This document shows positions 25,786-36,979 of a stretch of DNA of 64,000 nt, piece after piece (position 1 is the stretch's first letter; the number at the start of each line of letters is the position of its first letter). Location: positions 1,489,501 through 1,553,500 of the forward strand of contig NC_053411.1 of NCBI RefSeq assembly GCF_016859285.1, in the 5' to 3' direction. This stretch comes from Xiphias gladius (taxonomy: Eukaryota > Chordata > Actinopteri > Istiophoriformes > Xiphiidae). Below the pieces are notes generated by a model that saw only the letters and a program-made list of their open reading frames with translations, was not told the origin of the DNA and did no database searches. Made by a program: the position numbers and the translations under genes.

Positions 25786-28700
25786 TTCAATTTTTCCTGC
25801 TTGACAACGGATCTCTCACATTTTTCACAAACTGCCAGTTAACAACATTGTTATCTCTGATCATAGCCCAGTCTAGATATGCATTCCCCCAAAAGTTTAG
25901 CGCCATAGCACACTTGGCGACTAGACCCTTTGTTGCTGTCCAGTAATAAATTTATCAAATTTATAAATTAACAAATTGACATTTACCTAGACATTAACTC
26001 GACCCTGGTTATGTCATACACTATAATCTAGGAATCCCTCAAAGCCTACGTTAGAGGACAGATTATCTCTTGCTCAGCTTTCGGGAGGAGGAAGCACACA
26101 AAAAGTCTTTCAGAACTGTCTGTACAGATGATAGATACTGACAAGAGACCTCCAATGACCATAAATCTGAATTATATAAGGAACAGCTACTGTTGCAAAC
26201 TGAATTTGACAACTTGTCAATTAGATATACTGAACAGCTTTTATAAAAATCAAGACAAACATTTATGAAAATGGCAACAAAACAGGCAGACTGCTATTTT
26301 GCCAATTTAAACAAGCGGCAGATAACAGCTATTTCAGAGATCTGTGTGGCACCTGGTGTTACTTCCTTGCATCCCAAAACTATTAACGACAGTTTCAAAA
26401 AATTTGATAATTATCTTTCTACAACAGAGACCAGTGTAGACATCTCTGAGGTTAATGCTTTCCTTGACAAAATATACATTCCAGTGACTGACCTAGAAAC
26501 TCAAACTTGCCTTGATGCTACTATATCTTGTCAGGAAATTACACAAGCTATTAATTCTATGCGAAGTGGCAAAGCAGCAGGACCAGATGGGTTTCCCATA
26601 GAATTTTACAAATCATTCTCTTGAAAACTATCTCCTATCCTGTATACTGTATACCAAGAATCACTACTGAAACAGAAACTACCTGAAACGATGACATAGG
26701 CAGTCTTTTCGGTTTTATCAAAAAAAGGCAGATACCTTACACTGTGGGTGCCTATATAAGCCTATAAGCATTCTGTGTTCTGACTACAAAATTCTCACCA
26801 AGATCCTCTTGCAACACACTGAAATAGTGATTCCTAACATCATTGTACCTGACCAAAGTGGTTTTATACCAGACAGGCAATCTTTCTACAACATGCGTAG
26901 ACTGTTTAATGTGCTCTACTCCTCTCATTCTGCCCAGCAAGCAAATGTTGTACTCTCCATAGATGAATGAAAGTATCTTCCCACTGTTCTGGAAAGATTT
27001 GGATTTGGCCCGTCATTCATTTTGTGGATCAGACTACTTTATGCAACCCCAAAGGCGTCAGCACAAGCCAATTTCATATGTTTACACTATTTTCTCCTTC
27101 ATCGTGATGTTAGACAAAGCTGCTGCCTATGTCCATAAATTATTCAATATTGCTATTGAACCATTGGCTATAGTCCTTTAAGCAGATGAAAAGATAGCTG
27201 ACATGGTGAATAGCTGGTATAGTGAGAGGGGGCTCTACCCATAAAGTTTCTCTTTGTGCGGATGTCCTCTTTCTCTACATGTCTAATACAGTAGAATCCT
27301 TACCTCGGCTTTTAGACAAGTTCCACCATCTCAGAAAATTCTATAAAATTAAACTTTTCCAAAAGTCTGGTTTTTCCTATTAACCAAATAGCAATAGATC
27401 GTACCTACAATAACTTTCCATTTAAGATGGAAAATCAATCATTTACTTGTCTGGGAATTACTGTTACACGATCTTATGACGATTTACAGTATATGGCCAT
27501 AACTTTATAAATTTATTAGACCATACAAAACTGGATCTTTTGAAATGGGCATTTCCCTTTGCAGGCAGGGTTAAAGCAATTAATGTGATAATGCTGCCTT
27601 GTTTCCTATATATGTTTCAAAATATCCCATTCTTTTTACCTAAATTTATGTTTCGAGACCTTGACAGTCACATCTCTGCATTTGTTTGAAATAGATCCGA
27701 GCCATGATCAAAAAGAACCCTCTTAGAGAAACCTAGAACAATGGGAAGACAGGGATTGCCTAATTTTATGTTTTATTACTGGTCAGCCGATGTAGCTAAA
27801 GTAATTCATTGGATTGCAGCATTTGAAAATAAAAGTTGCTTCACCTGAGCCCTCATGGAGCCCATTTCTAATCCCATAGCCTCTGCGATATCCATACTGA
27901 GTTCTCCACTACCCAGAGGAGCTATCAAACAGGTGAATAATCCTGTGATAAAAAGCGCTCTCTGAATTTGGCGTCCGTTCAGAAAACACTTTAATTTCAA
28001 TAGTACATGTGGCCATAATCCCTATAACCATCTCTTAACTCCCTCCCAGACTGAGGCAGCATTTCCAATGTTGCATAACAACAGCTTGATTTTTTTTAGC
28101 GATATATTCATAGATGGCACTTTTGCCTCTTTTGAAATTCTCTCACAGGACCTTAATATACCTCTAGGCCTGCAGCTTCACCAAAAAATACTATGGAAGG
28201 GATACAAGGGAAATTTTTCTAAAATTATATTAAATTATCCAAGCTATTAGTTTGCCTTCCCTGGATAAAACTAAATCAAAAACTAAACCGTTGTCTCAGA
28301 CATTGCCTTATTCAATTTAAAGTCTTACGTCATTTACATTTCAAGAGAGAGAAACAAATGCTATCCCAGTGTTGATCCTATATGTATTAGGTGCCACATG
28401 AACCCGAATGTTTTGGAAATGCCCATCTTTGACTACGTTTTTGGGGTATTATCTTTGAAGCCTTCTCATGTATTTATCGTAAGACATTTGAACCCAGCCC
28501 AGTTACTGCTGTTTTTGGAATTCCCAGAGTGGTTGTAGGCATCACTACAGCACAAGCAAACCTTATGGCATTTGCCTCACTACATGCCCAGAGACTTCTT
28601 CTCTGCAACTGGAAGTCTGACAAGCCCCCAACAATCACAAAGTGGATCAAAGAAGTGCTATCCTTAATTCCATTAGAAAAAGTCAGATATAAGAGATGCA

Positions 28701-28865
28701 AGTCCCATCAGAAATTTAAATACACTTGGTTCCGCTTTAAAGATTTCACTTTTACTCTTATCTTTCTCATACATATTATAATAGATCTGCTCTATCTCAA
28801 TTAACTATCAATTTTATTCAAAGCATCTGGGCTAGTTATGGGGGATGCCATAATAACTCAGGGCA

Positions 28866-28876
28866 ATGAATATGTT

Positions 28877-28940
<64 letters not shown>

Positions 28941-28949
28941 CATATTCAT
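28866..28949. repeat. 84-base palindrome made of CT, TA and GA runs
   Basis: Left arm ATGAATATGTTTC followed by (CT)n, a central (TA)n, then (GA)n followed by GAAACATATTCAT. The outer non-repeat arms are exact reverse complements, so the whole block can form one hairpin. It lies in the 3' part of the L1-type element. Confidence 0.9.
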
Positions 28950-29013
28950 ACATCTATGAGACATATATATAACTGGATATCTCTGTACACTTATTTCAGT
29001 GTAGACAGACATA

Positions 29014-29030
29014 GATATATATATATATAT

Positions 29031-29082
<52 letters not shown>

Positions 29083-29104
29083 TGTCTGTCTGTCTGTCTG
29101 TCTG
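29014..29104. repeat. TA, TG and TCTG microsatellite cluster
   Basis: A TA run, then about sixteen TG units, then six TCTG units, in direct succession. Inside the 3' part of the L1-type element. Confidence 0.9.
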
Positions 29105-29646
29105 CATATATGTATATATACCTTTGCAAAAGGTATCTGACTATGGAGTGGTTACAAAGCCCCTTTTTTCTCACACGTTTAATTCATAATTATTAATGAA
29201 TTATTCTTATTTATGTATCTTTTCTTATTTATTCTCATTTATTTAGTTGGTATTACTATTGTTATGTCTGGAGATGGTGAGGGGGGGGTGCATAAATGTT
29301 TGTGTGTATATTTTCTGAAAAACCTATAAATAAATTTAAAAAAAACAAACAAAAAAAACCCTGCATGTATTCAGCTGAACAACATACACATCTTTCATGA
29401 AATTTTTAAAAATTTTACATGAGGATTATTGTGTTATTTCTTTTTTCAAAAGTTACACAGTTTCACTGTAAAACGTAAAAAGATGTAATGGTTAATGTAA
29501 CCAGTAGTTGTTGGGATATTTTCCTCTGAACCAACACTATTGCAGCAAAACTGTTGGTCTTGGGCCTTTTCAATTCTTGTACAACCATATATATAAACAA
29601 TACGTTAACAGCTAGCTTGCCCTCTATACACATCTCTTCTCTAAGG

Positions 29647-32600
29647 TCAAACTGTACCTGTCAGGGACCCGCTGTGCTGCTGGAGTTGGCTGGTGAAGAA
29701 GCGTTCTCGCCGGGACACCTGCTCGTCCCAGGCCTCCAGTATTCGCTGTCTCTCCCCAGGTTCCAGGGTCAGGGTGTCTGGATGGGCCTCATCGATGTGC
29801 GCCCTCACCCCCTCCAGGCTGTGAGAATATTGCAGCTCCCCACACACCATGCACACCAACAACTGGTTGAGTGGGTCGTAGTCCATGAGGTAACTGTTCC
29901 TCCACACGACATCTGAGACAGAACCTTCCTCACCATTGTTATTCTCATAGTCACCGAACAGTAGCTCTGACTCATCTGTAGAGACAATAACGGGAGAGTA
30001 AGTTTTGTGCTAGTTTTGCCATTTTAATGTGCATTCTTTTTGGTTCAAAGTGACAGAGTTAATACTCCACCTTCTACTGGCGCTGTGTAATTTGAGTATG
30101 GAAACGATTCCAGGTCGTTGTCCACTGAAGTGCTGTGAAAGGAGAACAGTTTCATTAATCCTTATTCTACACAGAGCCTGTAGCAGCAACGCCAAAGGGG
30201 AGCAAAACACATCTCCCACCTCATAAGATGTTCTGACTCATCAGAGGAGCTCACCCACTGACCAGAATCCTACGGGGATTCGAGAGACAGAAAAAAAATT
30301 AGGGTTTGAGAAAAAATTCAAGATCCTAATAAACAAACTTAAAGTAAGTTCATACTGTACCAAATGATTCCTTTTTTTTCTTTTTTACTGTATGACAATA
30401 AAGTAAATGTAACCTCACCTCATTCATCTTAGGAATTTAGTGAATAACTTTGTGAGGACAAATAGAGAGACATCATGCTGAAACCAAAACGTGCATGATT
30501 TGCGAACATACATTTAACGCACAAACAGACTATCATACCATTGTCTTCAGTTTTCAGTAAGAATGTAATCTTTGCGTATTGAATTATGAATAATCTGTGC
30601 TCTTCATCATTTAGTATGACCATAATGATTAGACAGAGCCTGTACGCCACAAAACAGGTTTTTGGTATACCTGTAGAGCTCTGACCTGTTTCGGTAGGTC
30701 CTGTGCAGGTAGAATGGGCCTCCAGCTGTTGGAAGCTCTCCTTTGGGTGATTCCCTTGTCCTGAATGGCCTTCCTGGCTCTCTGCTCCTTCTTTTTTATT
30801 CTCCAATACTCCCGCTTCCTCCTTAGAAAGTCCTCTTCAGACTCCCCAGGGATGGGTTTTGGTGGAACCATGGTGCTTATAGGTGCTAGCTTAGTGAGAG
30901 GTTGTATCATATGTGTGGTGCTCTGAAGTTGAGAACAAGGGATTTTCATTGAACTGAGGGTTGAATTTGGTGTTTGACCAGGGGGTTCAATGGGTTGCAG
31001 GTTGATGCTGGACAGTGGGTTGTCTGGAGGCTTCAGAGTAGGGAGGGAGGGTGCTGAGTCTACATCTGTGCTTCTAGAGATCCACTTTCGTGAACCTAGC
31101 ATGGCTTGTTGCTGATTCTCAGGAGCTCCTAGGTAGTCAGACATGATCTGTGAAGGCCCTATGTTTATGTTGTTCTGCTCACTTCTGGGTGAGCAAGAGA
31201 CACTGGTGACGGGCAATTTGACCTGGAATGAGTCAGGTGACTGTTCAGCATTACATGTTGTAGGGCTAACAACCAGGACGGTAGGTATCCCGGTCACTGC
31301 AGTCAGAGAAGCAATCGATGGCTTGGGTTGGAGAGCTGGTTTTGCTTGAGGATTTGCCCCCTTAACAGTATTGATGATAACGAGATGGGGAGCCTGAAAG
31401 ACAACAATACAACATCAACAAAAAATGAAAATATCCAGAGATCTGTCAATAATCTTTCTGAAACATGCACATAGAGTATGTTTGCCCTTAGTTTTAAGTG
31501 GGCCCCTCTAGGTCAAACGCCCCTTTATTTTTGCTGTGAAAGTGTCGAATGCCAGAGAGAGGTTTGCAAGACTGCCCTAAGCCTCATGGTGTGGGCACCG
31601 ATATCTGTAGCCCCATGAAACAAACAGAGCAAAGGTTTTTCTTTTGATTGTCTTATGTTCTTAGCTTAGATAAACTGAATTCAGTATAATCAGGGTTAAT
31701 CATCCATCAAGAGTCAGAAGGTGGTAAAAGTTTCACTATTTTTCACTCTGGCCACAAAGTTTTGAGGCAATAATATCTAAATACCTCAGTACACAGAGTG
31801 TATGGAGTCCCTAAGAGGACATGAGCAAAAACTCTTTTTCCCCGTAAGTTTCTGGTGCACATCAGATAGTATCCCATGTGCACCAAATACTTTGAGTGTA
31901 CAGCAGACAGCTTCTGGTACACATCAGAAACTAAACTAAATTTTCTTTCCTCATATACATACTGAGTTAGCCAAACTTGATGTCCCTCTTCCAGCTACCC
32001 ACCGTCCCACACATTTCTGTGATTCAATTGTTTCTCTCATAGCTAAAACATGTTCCTGGGGTTTTCAGTTCATCATCTCACCTTCATGGGTAACCACAAC
32101 AATACAGGCTAGCAAAATTTGAATACCTTCTCATTTTAATAAAGGCTGGGTAGCATATTGTTAGCATTCAACAACAGTATATCATATGAGTTTTAGCCTG
32201 GGGCCCATAGTTAAAGCTTCTTGGGGGCTAATCATTTTTGCCACGATCAAATGGAACTTGTGATGTTGTATTTTAAACACGTATGCAATATGCTTAGTGT
32301 TGAAGTGGTTGTAAGGGTAGAGAACACTGTCAACACTATTGACTGACAAAATAAATGGACATTAAAAACTGTGAATTATTTTGTGTTGTCAGATTTTCTG
32401 TGTCACACTGGGAATATGAAAAGGCTGACAACAAAAGTAATAATGAAAAAAAAAATTCAAAAGTAACTTCCATTGAAAAAAGTTTTAAAAACATATACCA
32501 CAACTCATGAACAAAGATCTTTCTGTGAATTCTTTCAGCTTACAATGATGTGAATGCCACATCAGTGGGTCTTTTGAACGGACTCTCATAAACACAACCA

Positions 32601-35600
32601 CACTCTGACGCTTTCTTAATGGAAACGATCAGGTGCTCAAATTTTACAAAAAATATCCGTATCATGTTTCAACTTTTTAGAAAAAGTGATTAATCAAATT
32701 CCAATGCTAAAGGAACAAAAGCTAGCCAGCGAAGGGGGCGGAACTTATATATAGTTCTATATAGTCTTTGAGTGTTTCTTTTTCTAAACTTTGCCCCCTG
32801 AACCCTCACACTATCTGTCGAAAACCCAGTAAAATCAATGCAAAACAATGCTGTATCAAGCATTTTGAATATTAGCTATTTGTAACAGTATTGGCTATTT
32901 GTTACTCGGCAACACAATATATGAAAACATCTAAACTCTGCAGATTGTACAAAATAAACATTATTCCCATGTGTCACTTCACCTGGATGTTTGTTGGGGA
33001 AAGATGACTGCTGCATTCTCCCTGTCTCTCTTTCTGCCTGGCCTTTAACCTGGCCCTTTGCTGCCGCTTCATCAGCTTCCAATACTCCCTCTTCCGCTGC
33101 AGGCTGGTCAAGCCGCCCTGCTCAGTGCCCACACTGCGATACCTTTGTGCTGATGGTGAGTTGCTATTTTGGCATTGTTCTTGTGCCTGACACTGTTGTT
33201 CAACGTGCTGTTGCTGTGGGTGTAGTTGATCCAGGGGTAGATGATGAAGCTTTGGTGGCTCTGGGGAGTAGCAGTTTTGATAGTCCCCTTTTTTGTTTCG
33301 AAGCCTCTGGGTTCTGGGTGGTGAAGATGGACTGCCAGAGGCTTCTGTCAAGGGGTTTACTATGAAATTCAAAGTGGTTTGGGAGGAGTGATCACAGGTG
33401 GGATGCAAGACTACCTCATTGGAGGTAGGAAGAGGTGGAAGTGTCTCACTAATATGTGATGAGTCTTTGAGATGAGGGCTTGGTGAACCTGCTTGTACCA
33501 AGGCATCAGTGTCTGGCTGCCAGCTTTTTATCTGCAATGTCAGGTCAGCAGCCATAGGAGCCACCTCATCTTTTTCAAAAAAGAGCTGAGGTAAATTTGT
33601 CTTTGTCTCTTGCTCTGAAGCCTCTTCCATTGTCTCTATTTTAATATCACTCTGCTCACTTTTACACTCCCTCACTGTGCTAAGTGATTCTTCCAGGAGT
33701 TTCTTCATAGAGGCCACTGCTAGCAGAGTGGTAGCTTGGCTGTCTGCACTCAGAACTGGATCGGACTCTGGCTGGGGCACTGGAGGTGATCGTGGGGAGG
33801 TTGGGGGTTTGATATCTGGACAGATGGCTTGTTCTGGTTGAGAATTTAGGTCAACTGCTGGCATAGACTCAGTCTCTTGTTTTATCTCATTTGCATTTGG
33901 TGTAACAGGCACGCTGTTGTTTGGAAGAGGTTGTGCATTTTCTGTATGGTTAGTAAGACTACTGCTCAGTGCTACAGTGGTTACAGCTACTTGCTTCTGG
34001 GCCTTCCTCCTCTGTAAGGCTGCATTGGCCCTTGCTTGTAAGACACCTTGCTTCAGTTGCGCTGCACGAGCTGCTCGCTGCTCACGTTTCTTTATCCTCC
34101 AGTACTCCCTCTTCTTTGCCATTCTCTCCTCCTCTGTCAGCTCTGGATCCAGAGAGAGTGCTGATAGTGATGGCGTGCTACTTGAAACGGCCATTTTCAT
34201 GACACAGCCACCAAGTTTTGACCCTGCTGTTGATCCTTCAGAAATGGCATTTTGAGGGGTTGGAGGATGAGTGAGTGTGAGCTGACCTACAGTTTGGATT
34301 GGTAATGGGTGTGAATTAGGAACAGTTGTGCTTTCAAGTTGAGTCCTTGATCTGACCGACATTAGTCTTGGAGGCTTGTTGACTGACTGTCCAGAAAGAG
34401 GAAAAGAGCCTTTCACCTGAGCTGGGCGGAGTGCAATGGGAGTCTGATTTATCCTAACAGGTGCAATTCCTCCCCGTTTCGTATTAGGCTGATGTTGACG
34501 TTGTGTAATGCGGGTATTATTGGAACTTACATGAGGTTCTTCTTCACTTTTATGTGCTGCTGTGATGTGACCTGTCGGACCCTGCGGAATGTTAATGGTC
34601 ACTGTCCCATCCTCTTTGATGAACCCCCCAATGGTCTCAGAGGCATGGGTAAGAGTGTTTCCTGCTGATTGTGTCAGTGCTCTGGCCTTCCTCATCTCCT
34701 CTAGGATTTTCTGGTAGCGTTTCACTCTTCGCATCAGAGAGTCCTTCTCCTTCAACCGAGCCTTCACCTCCATCGACAGTTTAGCTCGCTGTTCGCGCTT
34801 TTTAATCCGCCAGTACTCTCGCCGTTTGGCTATTATCTGCTCAGGGGTGTCCTTAGGGTCAATTCTGGGGATGTTTCTGGTACTAAAGACTGAAGAAAGC
34901 AGCGGGGACTTACATCTTATGTTTCTTTGATTCATGAAATTCTTCTGGGCATCAATGAACCTTTGTCTAGGTGTTTTACATCGTGCAATCCCTCGGTTAA
35001 CATTAGAAAGATGTACATAACTTAGAAACTTCCTCTGTGATTCCCCTATTTTTTTCACAGAAATAACATCTGATGCAATTGCTGTCAGTGTTGTCCTATT
35101 CTCATGTGGATTTTGTACTTTTTTCTGACTTACTTGCAGGTTAACTGTCACTAAACTTGCTGCCCCACTTTGCAGTTTATTAGTTTCCCTTTTGGCAGAC
35201 GTAAATGAAGTTTTGACCCGTGTAGGACATGGCCTCTGGCCCACTCTTTTCAAAAACGACTGAGATGGAAGATGTTGAAGAACCCTGCCACCCACGAGTC
35301 CTGTTTTTTGTGCTATTTGCCTCTGTACCATCATCTCTGCACCCTGCGTCCTCTCTCTGGCTTTATTTATCCGAGCTGCTAGCTTTGCTCTCTGTTCTCG
35401 CTTTTTTATCCGCCAGTGCTCTCTGCGCTTGGCTGCTCTCTCCTCCTCGGACTCTATTGAAGGTTGTGAGTTGCCAACACCTTTAGCCCTCTGTGTGGTG
35501 ACCAAGGCACTCTTTGTTCCACTTTGAGGTGTTGTGTTTGATGTTTTGCCCTCTGTTTTAATAGAAAGGGGGCCACATGGAGAAGACACAAGAATCATAC

Positions 35601-36303
35601 CTGTGGTCACATTGGTGGGTAAGAGTTTGGGCTGAATGCGTATTGCAACTTGTGTCTTATGTTGCATTTTAGAGACTGATGTGCCCTGCATAGACACACA
35701 TGGCTGAGGTGTTGTTTTGGCGGAGCTGCCATTGGTAATTCTTGTCATTCGGACGGGAGGCACTGAGGAACCGGTGTTCAGCTGGGCTCCACTAGGTTTG
35801 GGTGAGGTAACAGCTCTGTTCACAGCACCCCTTGCTGTTCGGCATTTAACTGTGGCTGTTCTGCCCCCAGCAGCTTTGGCTGAGATGGAACATGATGCTG
35901 GCAACTGAGGCAAGACCTTGTTGAGTTTAATTGTCTGGAACCACTTCTCCTTTTGGCTTTCAGTGGCTTCAAGTGAACTGTCCCCCGCTGTATTTCCACT
36001 CTGTGAGGCAGGAGAGACATTGGCCGTTTGATATGACTCATCATTACCCTGCATAGGAGAAGAAGGACTTGAAAATGAGCCAGATAAACTGGAATTCACC
36101 ACTGCAGGGGCGTTTCGATGTAGGAGCTTTTCCCCTTGACTGTCTTGTGATAGCTTTCCTCTCCGCTCTGACAGTCGGGCTCTCTGCTCTCGTTTCTTGG
36201 TTCTCCAGTATTCTCTCTTTTGGGCGAGGGTGGCATCATCATACTCTGAGGCAGGGCGGTAGCGGTGGGACGCTGAACCACCTTTACCTTTTGCAGTTGG
36301 CAT
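29647..36303 (-). CDS. SPIN-DOC-finger protein with six YWRIKK-type motifs, SPINDOC position
   Basis: Five coding exons on the minus strand: 36303-32983, 31393-30671, 30269-30220, 30132-30071 and 29975-29647. They join in frame (4485 bases, 1494 residues). The start ATG at 36303 follows an in-frame TGA eight codons upstream. The first exon alone is 1107 codons. A motif of consensus KREYWRIKKREQRA occurs at residues 29-42, 293-306, 494-507, 731-744, 1071-1084 and 1300-1313. Each copy is usually preceded by an acidic and aliphatic lead-in such as EEERMAK. The sequence between copies is serine-, proline- and glutamine-rich and looks disordered. The C-terminus carries one zinc finger: CMVC at 1427-1430, then histidines at 1445 and 1450, followed by ILEAW. 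The spacing equals that of human SPINDOC, which binds the histone reader SPIN1, and of ZFTA. The divergent position next to zfta agrees with SPINDOC. A nuclear, chromatin-related role is inferred from the finger and the basic motifs. The function of the motif is unknown to me. Confidence 0.85.
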
Positions 36304-36513
36304 GCTATTGCCAGCTTGGACAGCTCATCAGTTCTCATCCAACAATACCGGTTGGTTCTTCCCTTGTCACACTGATTCAGTTCATCCCGTCAGTCCACAC
36401 TCCTCACTGCCATTAACTTACATTGTGTCCTCCTATATGATGCCACAGTGGGTATTTTTGCTCTGCTGAGCAGCTGCCAAATCTCTCAGACATCACATCT
36501 GTATGCAGGTGTC
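36304..36513 (-). other. Probable 5' UTR part of the motif-repeat gene's first coding exon
   Basis: A strong minus-strand acceptor (TTTTCTGTTCTTCAG ending at 36514) precedes this stretch. It leads without a break into the ATG at 36303 and contains an in-frame stop. One or more non-coding exons further upstream, toward 39-40 kb, are therefore expected. Confidence 0.5.
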
Positions 36514-36643
36514 CTGAAGAACAGAAAACAATTCTTAGTTGCATCGTGCTTTGTAATAAACCTCATTTCATTTTTTAAATCAAAAATGACTACATTTTTT
36601 GAGGTCAAAATGGAGCAATGACTATTTACTAACAAGATATTAT

Positions 36644-36975
36644 ACACTCAGTTGCCACTTTATTAGGTACTCCAATACAACACCTCAGCCATAAATTCTA
36701 TCTATCAGGTTTTTCTTGACACTGTCAAAGTAATATTAATTCAACTAGACAAATCTGGCCACTTTATTAGGTACACCTTTACAATGTAATGCAATCCAAT
36801 AAAACAGCCCTGACATAAATTCTACATGTAGAAAGATAATAATATTCAGTTATGTTGATACTGTGAGGAAGGAGATAATTCAACTGTATGTTTATTCTTG
36901 AGGTTGTAGTTAACCGTGTTTTACTGGACTGCATTACATTGAGCGGTCTCTCTAATGTTTTTCCCTCCCCCATTC
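36644..36975. repeat. Short transposon-like repeat, CACTTTATTAGGTAC family
   Basis: Opens TACACTCAGTTGCCACTTTA with TTAGGTAC, restarts at 36,757 (GGCCACTTTATTAGGTACACC), and contains AATGCAATCCAATAAAACAG and CTGCATTACATTGAG. The same blocks occur in the foldback pair at 42.88-43.29 kb. Widely dispersed in fish genomes (remembered, not searched). No coding capacity. Confidence 0.65.
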
Positions 36976-36979
36976 ACCA

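Larger units (their letters stand above)
24052..29360 (+). mobile_element. Decayed L1-type LINE with both ORFs recognisable
   Basis: ORF1-like protein starts at ATG 24052 (MVHKAIKKRQ, serine-rich head). After frameshifts it shows the C-terminal core: NGRNNIKILGVPE (normally SRRNNLRIVGLPE) near 24,370-24,415 and HRSPQPVPKPGQHPRTI near 24,498. ORF2 pieces follow. Endonuclease parts are GTALLIKKGIPF near 25,460 and LANVYG near 25,565. The ORF2 linker and RT are the frame 26265-26624, ending GKAAGPDGFPIEFYK, then CSDYKILTKILLQH and IVPDQSGFIPDRQS near 26,775-26,880, and LFNIAIEPLA near 27,138. The 3' end is an AATAAATTTAAAAAAAAC tail near 29,327-29,360. Many stops and frameshifts show it is dead. 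It is nearly full length, which is less common than 5'-truncated copies. Confidence 0.85.

Noticed and set aside
28836-29174. Minus open frame with histidine, threonine and isoleucine-tyrosine runs
   Set aside because: It is a translation of TG, TA and CT microsatellites, not a gene.
30429-30806. Minus frame MENKKEGAES overlapping the sixth-motif exon
   Set aside because: Out of frame with the motif and reads into intron sequence.
35229-35486. Plus-strand open frames within 33.0-36.4 kb
   Set aside because: Shadows of the long minus-strand motif-repeat exon.
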